Under the pieces are notes generated by a model, which saw nothing but the letters and a program-made list of their open reading frames with translations, searched no databases and had not been told where the DNA came from. A program made the position numbers and the translations under genes. This document shows, piece after piece, positions 44,055-57,130 of a stretch of 64,000 bases of DNA. Source of the DNA: Amanita rubescens. Taxonomy: Eukaryota > Basidiomycota > Agaricomycetes > Agaricales > Amanitaceae. The stretch covers positions 1 to 64,000 of the forward strand of contig WION01000180.1 in the NCBI GenBank assembly GCA_015039365.1, given 5' to 3'. Each line of letters begins with the position of its first letter. Within the stretch, counting starts at the first letter, position 1.

Positions 44055-45765
44055 ATGAACACGTCGGCGCGGTATATACTTCTTGTTCTTGCTTTGCTTG
44101 TGAGTGACTTAGTAGTGACGTTGTACTGGTCTAGACGTTGACGATCATGATGCAGATCAGTCTTCATTGGATACTTCGTCTCACTCACGATGGATATGGC
44201 AGGGCCACATCGTTGCAGTATATCACTTCTCATTTGACGGGTGATACTCGTCAACCCGACCGGTACAATCTCGAGGATTATTACAAGGCAGAGAATTCGA
44301 CGCACTTGGTTGTTAATAGAAGAGCGAATGCGAGTTTTGTTATTCTTGCGAGGAATAGCGACCTTGATGGGACGGTGAGGAGCATTAGGGAGATAGAGGA
44401 TAGGTTCAACAAGTATCATGGTTATCCGTATGTTTTGTTGAACGAAGAACAGTTTACGGACGAGTTTAAAACGTAAGTTGGGTTTCTCTTCAACCTGTGC
44501 TCTTGGGTGTTAGACTATCGTTTTAGACGTGTCTCGGTATTGACAAATTCGAAGATGGAGTTTGGTCAGATCCCTCGCGATCATTGGTACCAACCAACTT
44601 GGATAGACGAAGAGAAGGCCAAAGAAGGAAGGAAACAGATGGAGGACGATAATATAATATATGGAGGTGGGCTTACCCTTATCGTTTCTTGCAAGAGAGA
44701 ATTGACTTGTTCCAGGTTCCGTGTCGTGGGTATATTTAGCATAGCGATGCGATTGAGCTCACTGGGATTCAGGTATCGCAACATGTGTCGGTTCAATTCC
44801 GGGGTAAGAAGTCCGCTTTCCGATGTCGAAAGCGTCTTGCTCATCGATTATTACAGTTTTTCTTCCGACATGAACTGTTACAGAAATATAGATGGTATTG
44901 GAGAATAGAGTAAGTTTTCATTTTTTGAAAAAACAATAGCTTACCCAGTTCCAGGCCAGATGTCCATTTCCACTGCGATATTAGTTTCGACCCTTTCTTA
45001 TTCATGGAGGATAATAACAAGATATACTGTGAGCAAACCTAACATCGATTTAGCCTTTTGATCTAACTATCCTGTTTCAGCATTTACGATTACGATGTTT
45101 GAGTTTGAAAAGACTATCCCTACACTTTGGCATCATGTAAAAGGTTGTATTATTCGTGCCCCCCCTTTTCCATGCACGCAGCTGACTTGCGATTAGAATT
45201 CGCGGATCATCATCCGCAGTATATAGCGGATGGGAATTCGATGGGCTTCCTTTCTGATGATGCCGGGAACAAGTACAACTTGTGTCATTGTAAGTTTTTG
45301 ATTTTCACCGGCCACTGTCTCTGACTTGCGGTCCTAGTCTGGAGCAACTTTGAAATAGCAGATATGGACTTTTGGCGCGGTCCCGCGTATACGGATTTCT
45401 TTAATTATCTAGATGGTACAGGCGGGTTTTACTACGAGGTGGGTGCTATGTTGGAGTATCGAACTGCTAGATGAGTTGATGCGTCTTCAGCGTTGGGGTG
45501 ACGCACCCGTACATAGCATCGCAGCTGCGTTGTTCGCCAAAAAGGAGCAGATACATTTCTGGGACGAAATCGGGTACGAACATAACCCGTATACGCATTG
45601 CCCCCAAAAAGAGGAGGCCTGGAAGCAAGGGAAGTGTTCGTGCAGCCAGCAGAGGAGTTTTGGTAAGCATCATCGAGGAATCTAGTAGAGCTGGCTGATC
45701 CTGTGACTACAGATTATGATGGGTACTCATGTATGAGACGCTGGGATCAGTTGATGGCGAAATAG
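44055..45765 (+). CDS. Alpha-1,2-mannosyltransferase, KRE2/MNT1/KTR family (GT15)
   Basis: Golgi type II membrane enzyme that adds mannose from GDP-mannose to O- and N-linked glycans of cell-wall proteins. The ATG at 44055 starts [20 protein letters not shown], a signal-anchor helix. The catalytic domain reads [106 protein letters not shown] (the Glu after NF is the family's proposed nucleophile position), then [15 protein letters not shown] and the C-terminal [16 protein letters not shown] with TAG at 45763. Eight or so introns, all short. Only catalytic and stem parts are present, of normal family length (about 380-400 residues). Confidence 0.93.
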
Positions 45766-45892
45766 TAAATGATATGATATGTATCCGTAGTTATGTCGCG
45801 AAGAAAGTGGGCAAACTAGATTTAAAAAGTCACGTGATCTCGAATGACAGTTCGTCATTGCGCGCAAGACTGCAACTTAGCGCTCGCAAGTC

Positions 45893-48800
45893 ATGAGTTC
45901 GCTAGCGTTTCTCGTGACGGAGCTTCAGGCTGGTTTGGTTTCTATTTCACATATCTTGCAACCCTGACACGTCCGTGTACAGTCGCTCGCCAGCGAAACT
46001 CGTCGCAAGCATCCCGAAATTCGTGAGGTGTTTGTTTTTCCGCGTGCGTTGCGTAACATAATACGTGACTGATGGAGGATTTACTAGGCTGCTGAGAAAT
46101 CGCTGGCGATTCTGAGGGCATCTCCCGAGCAGGCAACGGCTAAACTTGCTTCCGGTGCGTTTCGTGGGCTGATTTTGGGCTTAGTACGAACTAACATCAT
46201 TGTTGACGCAGATGGACCCCAGTCGAGCGACTTGTTACGGCCAGTGTTTATGGGATGCGCGACGAAGAATCCGAAAGTGGTGGCAATATCCTTGGGCTCG
46301 TTGCAGCGTTTGATAGCGCTCAAAGCCGTGCCTCGTTCCGCTGTCCCGCTTATTATCAACACGATGAGGGATGCCATGTCCCAAGGCGTCGATATTCAAC
46401 TCCGTATACTGCAGACCCTCGTATCCCTGATCACAAACTTTACTGCCATTCATGACGAGTTGTTGGGCGAGGTGCGAAATCTTCCATAGTTACCAGAGCG
46501 TATGCCTGACGTTCATACCTAGGCGCTTCTTCTCTGCTTCAAATTGCAAGAATCGAAGATTGCGGTTGTGTCTTCCACGGCTGCCGCCACGTTGAGACAG
46601 CTCGTGATGTTTGTGGTGGACAAGATGGTGATTGAAGACAAGCAGGACGATGTCAAGGTTGAAGATTTAACAGAAGTGACGCTCCCGGACGAGACGAAGA
46701 AGAAACTAGGTCCTTCTTCGAAAGATGCGTATTCGGTGCTGGAAGACCTTTGCCTCCTAGCCAACTCGGAAAAACCTTATTTTTTGAAGCTTGACTTTCT
46801 TCACAAGACGTTTGCGCTAGAGTTGATCGAGAGCGTATTGACGAACTATCATGAGCTATTTCGAAAGGCGAGTCACGCTACCGTTTATAACCTAGTCTTA
46901 CTCACGCCCCTCTCTTGGGTATATAGCACAATGAATTTTTACTTTTGCTACGGCATCATCTATGTCCGCTCCTACTCAAAGCCTTATCAGACCGACCATT
47001 ATTCCCGTTGACCTTGAGATGCACTCGCGTCGTGTTTCTGCTCCTCAAGCAATTTTCATTCGAACTCGAAACTGAAGCAGAAGTTTTTCTCATGCTACTG
47101 ATCAAAATTGTTGGTGAAGATGCAGACGTTGTGGACAACAGCTCGTATCCCAATAGGCCGCAATGGATGCGCGTCTTGGCTATGGAAATCCTTAGAGGGT
47201 ATATCCTCACCTGCTTCTTTTATCCTCTAACTGATCGAGTATTCCTAGGCTTTGCAACGACGCTGAGCTCATACGGATCATTTGGGATCGATATGACGCC
47301 AAGGACAATGGATCAAAAGTTTTTACTTCTCTGGTGGCTGCTCTGAAGCGTCTGGTGACCGAAAAACCGGCATTGTTGGGAGTAGCAACGCAAATGAGTG
47401 GTGTTGGCATCAGTGGAGATGGGACCATGATGGGCCATACACTTGACGTTAGTACAGTGGCCGGAAGAGTGGCCACGGCAGCGAGCGCAACGGTATCTGG
47501 CGTTGTTGGTATGATGGGACCAACCTCAGGGTTGAGTGTACAAGGATCCTCTATGAAGCTTCAATGGTGCGCTTTTTGGGTTGATCACGTCTATCTAGCC
47601 CTCTGACGTGTCATCAGCATAGATCAACTCGATAAAGCGGATGCGCCCCCAATTCCCGAATCATATATCTATCTTCTGGCGGTTCATGCTATCGCGGCCT
47701 TGTGTGAAGGTTTCGCAGGATTCACAGGACCACTGTATGATTTACTCGTCGTACGAAGACCGCGGGCTCCTGGAGACGCGTTAATTCGTGCTCCTCCAGC
47801 TCTTGACCTACCTTCTCTTCCGTCTGAAGAACAATCAACGAGACACCTCTACATGGTCCGGGATATCATCGAGAGTGGTTGGCCAGCTCTTTTGGCCGCT
47901 CTTTCCTTCATCATTGGGACCAACCTGTCCGATGAGCTTTTCGTGGAAGTTCTCACGAGCTATGAAGCCATGCTCAACGTTGCTGGGATGTTGGGCCTCA
48001 CAACCCCGAGAGACGCGTTTTTCACGAGTCTCGCAAAATTGGCAGTTCCATCGCGTGTCGTGTCCAGCCTTGACTCTTATACCGATGCCCAAATGCCTCG
48101 CATCATGAGCCCATCGATAACAGAAAATCTGGGTCTGGCCGCGCCATCTCAACATGCTCCCGGCTTGTCGGAGAGGAATATGGCGTGTTTGAAAGTATTC
48201 GTTTCCAGCGCGTTGTCTCTAGCGGGTAGTCTCGGAGAGAGCTGGTACCAGATTTTAGAGGCTTTGCAAAATGCAGACTATGTCTTGACGTTCAAAGGGA
48301 CGAATACGGGGCCTAGCAAACGAGGCACGCTCAGTCCAACTTTGCCTAGCAGTCGATCAGCATCTGTATCAAGTCAATCATCAGTTCCAACCGCGGCGGC
48401 GCAAGCATCGAAGCCTCCGATCTTGTCAGATCTGGACTCGGAGACGCTACAAGCCGCCATTCAGCGTTTGTTCGATGCGTCGAAGAATCTAGAGGATACT
48501 GCGTTCAAGGATTTCATCAATGCGCTGTGTAGACTGAGCTTCGAGATGATAAGCATGCAATCCGAATCTGGTGGGTTCGGATTCGGTTTGATACCAGAAG
48601 ACGAGAGCTTGGATGACACCGCGAGTCTGAGTTCCGCGGTGTTGACTCCAAAGAAGGATGCGGCGCATAGGAGGAGGGTTAGTGGCATTTATGTTCCACG
48701 AACGCTGGTTAGTTCCCTGTCTGTGATTCCTCGATATCTTCTGATTGTTAATAGAGAACAGGGGACTTTGGATTGACGAAATTGGGAGGCGTTGCGATGC

Positions 48801-51800
48801 TCAACATACATAGGTTGATATATCGCTCGCCTGACATTGCATGGTACACGACGACAATGCATCTGCTCTCTGTGATCCGGTTGTCCTCTGCTCCGCAAGC
48901 CGTTCGCGTCCAGGCAGCGCGGGTATTGGATGAGGTACTCTTGGTTGTTCCTCGAAACTTGACGAGCACTGGGGATCTTCAAGCTCAAGTTCAAAGAAGG
49001 GTGCTCGATGTTTTAGCTCAGCAGGTGGTGCCGGAAATCTCGGTTTCTGCGGCGAGTTCAAATACAAGTATTGAGCTACGCAGAATGGGACTGGAAACAC
49101 TCCACCAGATCTTGCAGTCTTCAGGACACACACTTGTAGTTGGGTGGGAGACCATATTCCACATGCTAGAGAGCGTCTGCAGACCTACTCTCCCCCTCCG
49201 TTCGGTTTCTACTGATTCAGTATCAGCCCTCAGTCAGCCTCCCGATTCACCGGTCAGCAGATTGAAACCGCTACCTTCAGGACTAGGCTACGGTGCGCCC
49301 AGTGACAAGGGACACAACTCGCTCGTCAAGATTGCATTCCTCTCATTAACGCTTGTATGCGATTCCGTGTCCTCACTTTCCCCTGAACACCTGCGGCTCT
49401 GCATCAGTACCCTTGGGCAGTTTGGTCGACAGTCTGATACAAATATTGCTCTCACTGCCGCTGCAAGTTTACTTTGGAGCGTGTCGGACGCTATTCAGGC
49501 GAAGCGAAAGAATGCAGAGCAGGAACCACAGTACAGCGAGCTGTGGTTGTTTCTGCTTTCAGAGGAACTGGGATTGTGTACCGACGTGCGACCTGAAGTT
49601 CGTGACGGGGCTACCCAGACGCTCTTCCGGACGATCCAGCTCTATGGGTCTACGCTCAGCACGGAGATGTGGGATCAATGCATTTGGAGAGTCACGTTCC
49701 CATTGCTTGATGCGCTGACGACCGAGATTCGGCAGCAAGCCTCTGCAGGTGATGCAGACCTGTCGGGGGAAACGTCATGGGACGAGTCGAAGATTCTCGC
49801 ACTGCAATCCATTGGGGCCATCTTCCATGAATTCCTCGTGTCTAGGATTATGACCCTCGAATCGTTCCAAACCGCCTGGGAGACGTTCGTCCGTCACATC
49901 CAGGATTCCGTTCTGTTGGACAACCGGTCTATTAGTGCCCCTGCTCTGAGGTGTCTCGAAAAGGCGATTAAAGCTTCTTCAGCGACTCGGGATGAACGAA
50001 AGGCACGCATTGAAGGTGTCCATGCCCAAGTTTGGGGCCTGATCGATACGCTAGGCGATGCGGTTTTGAGCCGAGTTGAAGCGCGGTCACCTTCGGAGAT
50101 GACGCCCAATTCGCCGTTTACGCAGGAGTCTCTCGTTGCATTTGTGAATGTCATTCAGTGCACAAGGAGTGTTAGCCATTTAGTGGAGGGTGGAGAGTGG
50201 CAGCTAGACCGGTTGACGCGGTTGATGGCCATTCTAAAAGGTATGATTTCGAACCAAGATGGCCGTACCGAGGCTAACAGATTACAGGCGTATTAACGTA
50301 CCCCAATTCTCCTGACTATAGATCTGACATTGATGCGTTGTCTCCATTGCAGGTATGTTCAACGCATAGTTGTCACCAACAAAATCGCTCATAATTGATG
50401 ATAGTCAGTCATCATGGACACTGTTCTCGATATCAACCTCTCAAGTCCCGGTACACCATCACTCGTCATCCGGGATATGTCAGAATACGCAACCTTTCCA
50501 TTTCTCGCATCATTTGATTTACAAAATCAAAACTCGAAGACAGCCCCGAGTAAGGTCACTTATGTCGCATTGTCAAAAAAGGCGATGCCACTGCTCGTCG
50601 ATTTGTACCTGAGGTTCAAGGACAACGTAGATCTATACATGGACGGGACGATGGAGGCATTACTATCTGCATACTCGATACCCATCAAGATGAAGCATGA
50701 TTGCCCTCCGTCATCCAAGTTCGGCAATGATCCGCCACTATGGAAGACGGCTACAGAATGTTTCCTTCGTATTGTAAAGGATTGCGCGGTCCAGATGAAG
50801 CGCCTAGACGAAAGTTAGTATATATCCTATGTGCTCACCGGTGTTTAGGTTGACGTTGATCTTACACAGAGCTTACTAATGAGCGGATAGAAGTCATCTG
50901 GAGACAGATACTAGACGTCTTTCGTGGTGGAATCCTCGTGGATCGGTATGTACATACGTATATGCAACGTCTACCGTTCTTGACGCGATCCTAGGTCACA
51001 AGCAGAGTCATTCCCGCTCGAAGTACAAGAGGAAGAAGAGACCTTTGACCTATCTCTCATCAGCGCACTGGAAATTGACGTTGTTCCTTACCTGGGAGAT
51101 ACTCGAATCCCGGATTATCTTGTTTCACAACTGGGTTCCATTCTATACCAAGGAAGTCAGCTACGTAAGACCATTGAGCGACCGAATGGAAATGTACTAC
51201 AAGCGAACGGTTATCCGGCTATAGAAACGATTGAAATGAACAAACATAACGAAAAGGGGACGACGGAAATGGGCTCGGCATTGCCTCGCGAGCGATTCTC
51301 CTACTGGTGCTTTGATCTTTTGTTTCTTGTATGTTCAAACACTACCAAGGGTACGTCAAGAGTCTCTTCACTAGACTTCCACTGACAAATTGTCATGTAG
51401 AGAATGAACTGTCTCGACGACGCCTGGCGACGCTTACCCTTCCCTCTTTGCTAAATCGTTGTCGTGCGGCATTAGTGGATTACGTTGCAGACGAATGTTT
51501 ACGAGGAAATGTTCCATTCCCCCGGGTTGTGGAAGAAGAGCTGCTCTACGTGCTGCGTAAGCTACTGGAGCTGCAGCTCTGGCCTGGAACGCTCTGGGCT
51601 GCTCTGTCGAATAACACTACACAGAATTCAATTCAACAGTCGATCATGGCTTCTGCAGATGCGACACCTTCGCTACTAGTAGCCGACGCCGTAAAACGCT
51701 CTTCTGTTGCCCACTTGTTCCATTTCTACTCAGTGTTGGTTGAAATTGCTTCTAAACCCCGGCGGACGCCAGCTCTGCCCGTGGTTGTGAAGAATAGCAG

Positions 51801-51930
51801 GGCACCATTGTTGCCTATGAGATTGCAGCAGAAGACACCTGAGCAACCAAGCGCGGTGGAGGTGGATGCTCGAGATCTAGCGCGCAATTGCCTCAAGGAG
51901 ATTGGAAGAGAAATGGGTATTCCGTACTGA
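45893..51930 (+). CDS. MON2: MON2 homologue, endosome/Golgi trafficking scaffold
   Basis: Large HEAT-repeat protein related to the non-catalytic parts of Arf-GEFs (DCB, HUS and C-terminal domains, no Sec7 catalytic domain). It acts with DOP1 and the flippase NEO1 at endosome-Golgi membranes. The ATG at 45893 begins MSSLAFLVTELQ. The DCB segment EAAEKSLAILRASPEQATA, LLRPVFMGCATKNPKVVAIS and LQTLVSLITNFTAIHDELLG aligns well with human and yeast MON2. The HUS-like part follows (LLLCFKLQESKIAVVSST, TLRQLVMFVVDKM). Further blocks run without gaps to EIGREMGIPY and the TGA at 51928-51930. About ten introns; the protein is roughly 1,600-1,700 residues. The first intron would need a GC donor (CAG|GCTGGT); otherwise the N-terminal exon is slightly different. 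No frameshift was found in 6 kb. Confidence 0.92.
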
Positions 51931-52236
51931 TGGATTGACTGCGTCCGATGAGTAGGGTACGATATATTTAATCAATTTGTATCATATGGGAAATCTACAG
52001 ATCAATGTTTGAGTCAAACTCTCGCTTCCAGTTTTGAAGAGAAGATTTGGGAACCAAGATCAGGTGCTGGACAGAGATGTCGCGCTAATGCTTGAGATAG
52101 GCCAGGAGTGATCTGGTTTGAAGAACCTTGCCCAAACCTGAAGTTCGTAAGTCACGCGTCACGGACCAAGGTTATGGCAGTGGACGTACCGGTGTTTGGG
52201 TGTGTTTGCCAAGTTGCCGTACCCTCTCTCACCTTC

Positions 52237-55200
52237 ATGAAAACATTAAAACGAGTGAAAGACAAAGTCAGGCGGCGCCTCAAACTATTCAGTCCCCACT
52301 CCTCTCGCCCAGCCTCTCCGCAGAATGCGGGGGCTTCTCCACCCGGTGTGCTACTTCATCTCCCGGAGATAGATGAACACTGATAAGGTTAATCAAAGAT
52401 ACCCAGCTGCCAGAGATCAATGATGCGACACCTGGGGATTCTGCACTCAAGCCACCTCCGAGTCGAGATCTCTCAAATGAGCAAAGTGCGTACATTCCAC
52501 ACTTCCACCAAATCCTCATCTCAAGTTTGAATGGATTATAGCCATCTCAAAAGTGGAGGAATATCTCTCGCTGGGTTTGAATGGCCTCAAGCTGTTCTTG
52601 CGCCATTTCGAACCGTTTTTGGCGGGCACTGTGTTCAAGGCACCCGTCGCTGTCATCAATTCCCTAATTGACCTCTCAGAGGTTTGCTCGTCCTCCAAGC
52701 TGATTACAGCGATTACTGACGCGGTTTTGTTTCAGGCTATCTCTGATAACAACCGTGCAATGAAAGCTCTGATGGTTAAGCTCATCGATCGTGTCAAGGT
52801 TATGAGCGAAGCATGTAATGATGCTCAGTCAAGTGAGGCCAAGAAAAGGATAGATGAGTTCATCGGGTATGGCCTTCCAATCCATTGGTCAACCTGCAGC
52901 TAATATATTGTTCAATGATCAGGGTCCTGGTCCACGATTGTAACAAGGTGCAGAAATTACGCACAGACCCGAGCTGGAAGAAAGTGCTCACCAACGAGGA
53001 AGTAACCAAAAAGATTCAAGGTATCATCCAGGGAATGGATCAGGCGCTAGCAATGTTTCAGGTATTGTTTCATACTATTAAATTGGTTTTATCATGAACC
53101 GTCATTTAGGTCAAGGTTATTTTGAATATTGAGCGAGACATAGGCAGAATTCAGGATGCCCTTGACGTACGGGTTAAATATTTCACCTTTACTAGCCAAG
53201 CTAAGGGGACTTCAGGGAATACGATTAGAATCTTGGCCTCGCATCGATAGAGCGCGATACAACGTATCTCTATCACGTTCCGCATGTACACCAGGCACTC
53301 GCGTTGACATTCTTCGCCGCATACATGATTGGGCATTAGACCGGTCGTCAAATAGCGCACCTATTTATTGGCTGTCTGGAATGGGTGGTACTGGGAAGTC
53401 AACCATTGCCTTTACCATTGCAGACATGTTCGACGATGCCAAACAGCAGAAAGATCCAAGAATACTAGGTGCTACATACTTCTGTTCCCGGCAGGATGGT
53501 CAACTGAAGAATTTATTCAATATCATCCCTACTGTATCACGCCAACTCGCTGGCCATGTACGCTCCTACGCCGATGCTCTCCTTCATACTAATGTCGACG
53601 TCGCCACTGTCGCTGACCTACGACGTCAAATACGAGAGCTATTGGTTAACCCCTGGCAAGAATCTCTTGAGAAACGCGCCAAGCTTTCAAAGGATTATCT
53701 CATAGTAATCGATGCATTGGATGAGTTTGAAAATGAGAAGGGTTCGGAGTTCTTACGAGGACTGATGGATACCGTTGCGGATGGACATCTTCGAGGTCTC
53801 AAATTCCTTGTTACGAGCCGCCCACATCCGCAGATAGCTGAACGTGGGAGGTCACTGCCCCATAATGCTATTTTTAGGCTGGAGGAGGTTGGTACGCATG
53901 AGATGGAAGCGGATATTGGAAAGTTTTTGCGGAGCGAGTTACAGGATTTGAACGACAGTCAAATCCAAGACATTGTGAAACGGTCGAATGGTCTATTCAT
54001 CTTTGCCGCAACTGTAGTCAAGTATATTAATAACCCCAGCGGACGGTCACTTCGTGAAAAACAAAAAGCTTTACAACATCTGCTACGGGACTGGCCAGTT
54101 GGGAAAGGACTGGATATCGATGCGCTATACCAGCAGATCTTGGTGTCGGCACTGTCAGAACACGATTGCGAGGACCGCAATTATCGTCTCGGAATCCTCC
54201 ATATCATTTTGTGTGCTGCAGAACCCCTCTCAGCTTCTGATGTTGCAGACCTCTGTAACCTCGATATTGAGACCATTCAAAAGCTTCTAGGTTCATTTCA
54301 TGCTGCACTTTACATATCCCAAAACGACGACCGAATTTACTCGTATCACACAACCTTCCAAGAGTTTTTCTTCGATGAAAAACGTTCATCCAATGTCAAA
54401 GTATCTGGTTCGACCGAATCTCTCAACGTCTTTTGTGATTAGTCATTCATTCATGCATCCCTGGCCAACCGCTGTTTCCGTACAATGAAAGATCTTCGCT
54501 TCAATATTTGCGACCTTCCATCGTCTTTCTTATACGATCATGAGGTTGATGGCCTTGATGATCGAATCAAGAAGAAAGTTAATGAGATCCTGTGTTATAG
54601 CTCACGACACTGGGGATACCATTTGGCAAAAGCGGAGTCAAAGGACAGTGAAAATGAATTACTGCAATTACTCATTGAATTTCTCGACAACAAACTGCTT
54701 TTTTGGATTGAGGTGATGAACTTGATTCATTCAAAGGGACAATGCATCCGTCAGCTTCAGGATGCTATTGGATGGCTACAAAAGGTATGAGATATTCACT
54801 GCCAGAGAATACAAATTGTTAACATTGTTCATGTATGGAACTTTAGCATCAGAATGATCCTGCTCGCATCTCATACCTCAGTGATGCAAAACAATTCATA
54901 ACAGTTTTCTGTGGAACTGAGATGTCTAAGAGTACACCTCACTTGTACATCTCTTGCCTGGCGATGCGGCCTCCTGCCAGCCCGATGTCAATGTTATGGA
55001 GACCACGGTTTACAAAAATTCCATCAACTCAGATCCGAGGTAATCTCCATAACCTTTTAATATCGAAACAAGCTGGTGGCAATATTAACTCTGTTGCATT
55101 TTCACCTGATGGTTCACGCATTATTGCTGGGATAGATGATGGGACAGTACAGGTGTGGGATGCAATGAGTGGGGAGGAGTTGAAGAGTCTTTCTGGGCAC

Positions 55201-57130
55201 ATGGGCAGGGTCATGTCTGTTGCATTTTCGCCTGATGGCTCTCGCATTGTTTCTTGCTCATTTAAGACAATACGAGTGTGGGATGCAACAAGTGGAGAGG
55301 AGTCAAAGACTCTTGCTGGACACATGGATATGGTCACATCCATTGCATTTTCACATGATGGTTCATGCATTATTTCTGGGTCAGATGACAGGACAGTACG
55401 AGTGTGGGATGCAACAAGTGGTGAGGAGTTGAAGAGTCTTGCAGTGGGGCACCCAGTCACAACCAGATTTGCATTTTCACCTGATTGCTCACACATTGTT
55501 TTTGGGTCAAATGACAAGACAGTGCGAGTGTTGGATGCAAAAAGCAGGGAGGAGAAGACTTTTTGTGGGCACACAGACTTGGTCATGTCTGTTGCATTTT
55601 CACCACCTGATGGTTCACACATCATTTCAGGGTCAAATGACAAGACAGTACGAGTGTGGAATGCAGCAACTGGGGAGCAGTTGAAGATTCTTTATGGGCA
55701 CTTGAACTGGGTCACATCTGTTGCATTTTCACCTGATGGTTCACATATTATTTCTGGGTCAGTTGACAAGACAGTACAAGTGTGGGATGCAATTAGTGGG
55801 GAGCAGTTAAAGAGTCTTTATGGGCACACAGAAGCAGTTTGGTCTGTTGCATTTTCATCTGATGGTTCACGCATTATTTCTGGGTCAGTTGATGAGACAG
55901 TACGAGTATGGGATGCAGTAAGTGGTGGGGAGAGTCTTGCTGGGCATACAGGCCAGATCACATCCATTGCATTTTCACCTGATGGTTCACACATTGTTTC
56001 TGGGTCAGTTGACAGGACAGTACGAGTGTGGGATGCAACAAATGGGAAGGAGTTGAAGACCCTTTCTGGGCACACAAATGTGGTCACATCCATTGGATTC
56101 TCACATGATGGTTCACACATTGTTTCTGGGTCACAAGACATGACAGTACGAGTGTGGGATGCAACAAGTGGGTTGGTGTTAAAGACCCTTGCTGGGCACA
56201 TGAGCTCAGTTTTATCTGTTGCATTTTCTTGTGATGACTCACGCATTATTTCTGGATCAATGGACAGCACAGTACGAGTGTGGGATGCAATGAGTGGAGA
56301 GGAGTTGAAGAGTCTCAAAGGGCACACAGACTGGGTCATGTCTGTTGCATTTTCACCTGATGGTTTGCACATTATTTCTGGGTCAGTGGACAAGACAGTA
56401 CGAGTGTGGGATGCAATAAATGGTGGGGAGAGTCTTGTTGGGCACACAGCTGAAGCCACATCCATTGCATTTTCACCTGATGGCTCACACATTATTGCAG
56501 GATTGATGGACAGGACAGTACGAGTGTGGGATGCAATGAGCAGGGAGGAGTTGAAGAGTCTTTCTGGGCACACAGCCTGGGTCATGTCTGTTGCATTTTC
56601 ACCTGATGGTTCACACATTATTTCTGGGTCACATGACAAGACAGTACGAGTGTGGGATGCAACAAGTGGGAAGGAGTTGAAGCTTCTTGCTGGGCACACA
56701 GACTTAGTCACATCTGTTGCATTTTCACCTGATGGTTCATGCATCATTTCTGGGTCACATGACAAGACAATACGGGTGTGGGATGCAAAAGTATGTGGAC
56801 AGGAGCTGAAGAACCTTGAAGTTGGGTACATGAACCAAGTGAGTTATTTCATTGGACCTGTGAACTTTTTTAATTTCCAACCTTATGCAGACTATTTCTG
56901 GGATGGAATCACCCCCACATTGGTCACTAATGAATGAAGGTTGGATTGTAAAGAGTGATCACACTGACTCAGAAGATAGACTGATGATGGTAACATTCCC
57001 ACACCATACAGTCTTTGATCCTTGTTCTACACAGACCCTAATTTCCCAAGAAGGCTCAGCTTCAGTGGACATTTCTGGTTGTACACTTGGTCCTGGTTGG
57101 GAGGCTTGTTATACCCCATCTGAACAATGA
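52237..57130 (+). CDS. NACHT-WD40 NLR protein (NWD family)
   Basis: STAND-class receptor of the fungal HET-E/NWD type, implicated in non-self recognition and programmed cell death. The ATG at 52237 starts MKTLKRVKDKVRRRLKLFSP. An N-terminal helical region follows over several introns. The NACHT domain has Walker A GMGGTGKST (about 53385), Walker B LIVIDALDE (about 53703), the sensor-like LVTSRPHPQ and a winged-helix region. Then HASLANRCFRTMKDLRF and helical repeats lead to 14 WD40 repeats (about 55075-56830). An intron with a gtgagt donor at 56837 leads to the last exon, ending DISGCTLGPGWEACYTPSEQ at 57130. A 49-nt intron (53163-53211) repairs the frame upstream of NACHT. An in-frame TAG at 54440 lies between NACHT and WD40; a 42-nt GT-AG intron (54401-54442) would remove it in frame. 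Confidence 0.9.
55075..56830 (+). repeat. WD40 repeat array with high nucleotide identity
   Basis: Fourteen repeats of about 40-43 codons. Each contains SVAFSPDGSHIISGS- and TVRVWDA-type motifs that recur almost unchanged at DNA level (for example ACAGTACGAGTGTGGGATGC). Variation is concentrated at a few positions between GH and SVAFSPDG, such as TDWVM, TAEAT, MSSVL and TGQIT, i.e. the face predicted to contact ligand. Repeats 7 and 11 are shortened by three codons. The antisense frames across this array are shadows. Confidence 0.92.

Noticed and set aside
53150..53215. Frame break upstream of the NACHT domain
   Set aside because: A 49-nt GT-AG intron ending at cttcag joins the exons in frame.
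55029..56831. Two long minus-strand frames (204 and 337 codons) with periodic sequence
   Set aside because: Antisense of the WD40 array; periodicity is inherited from the repeats.
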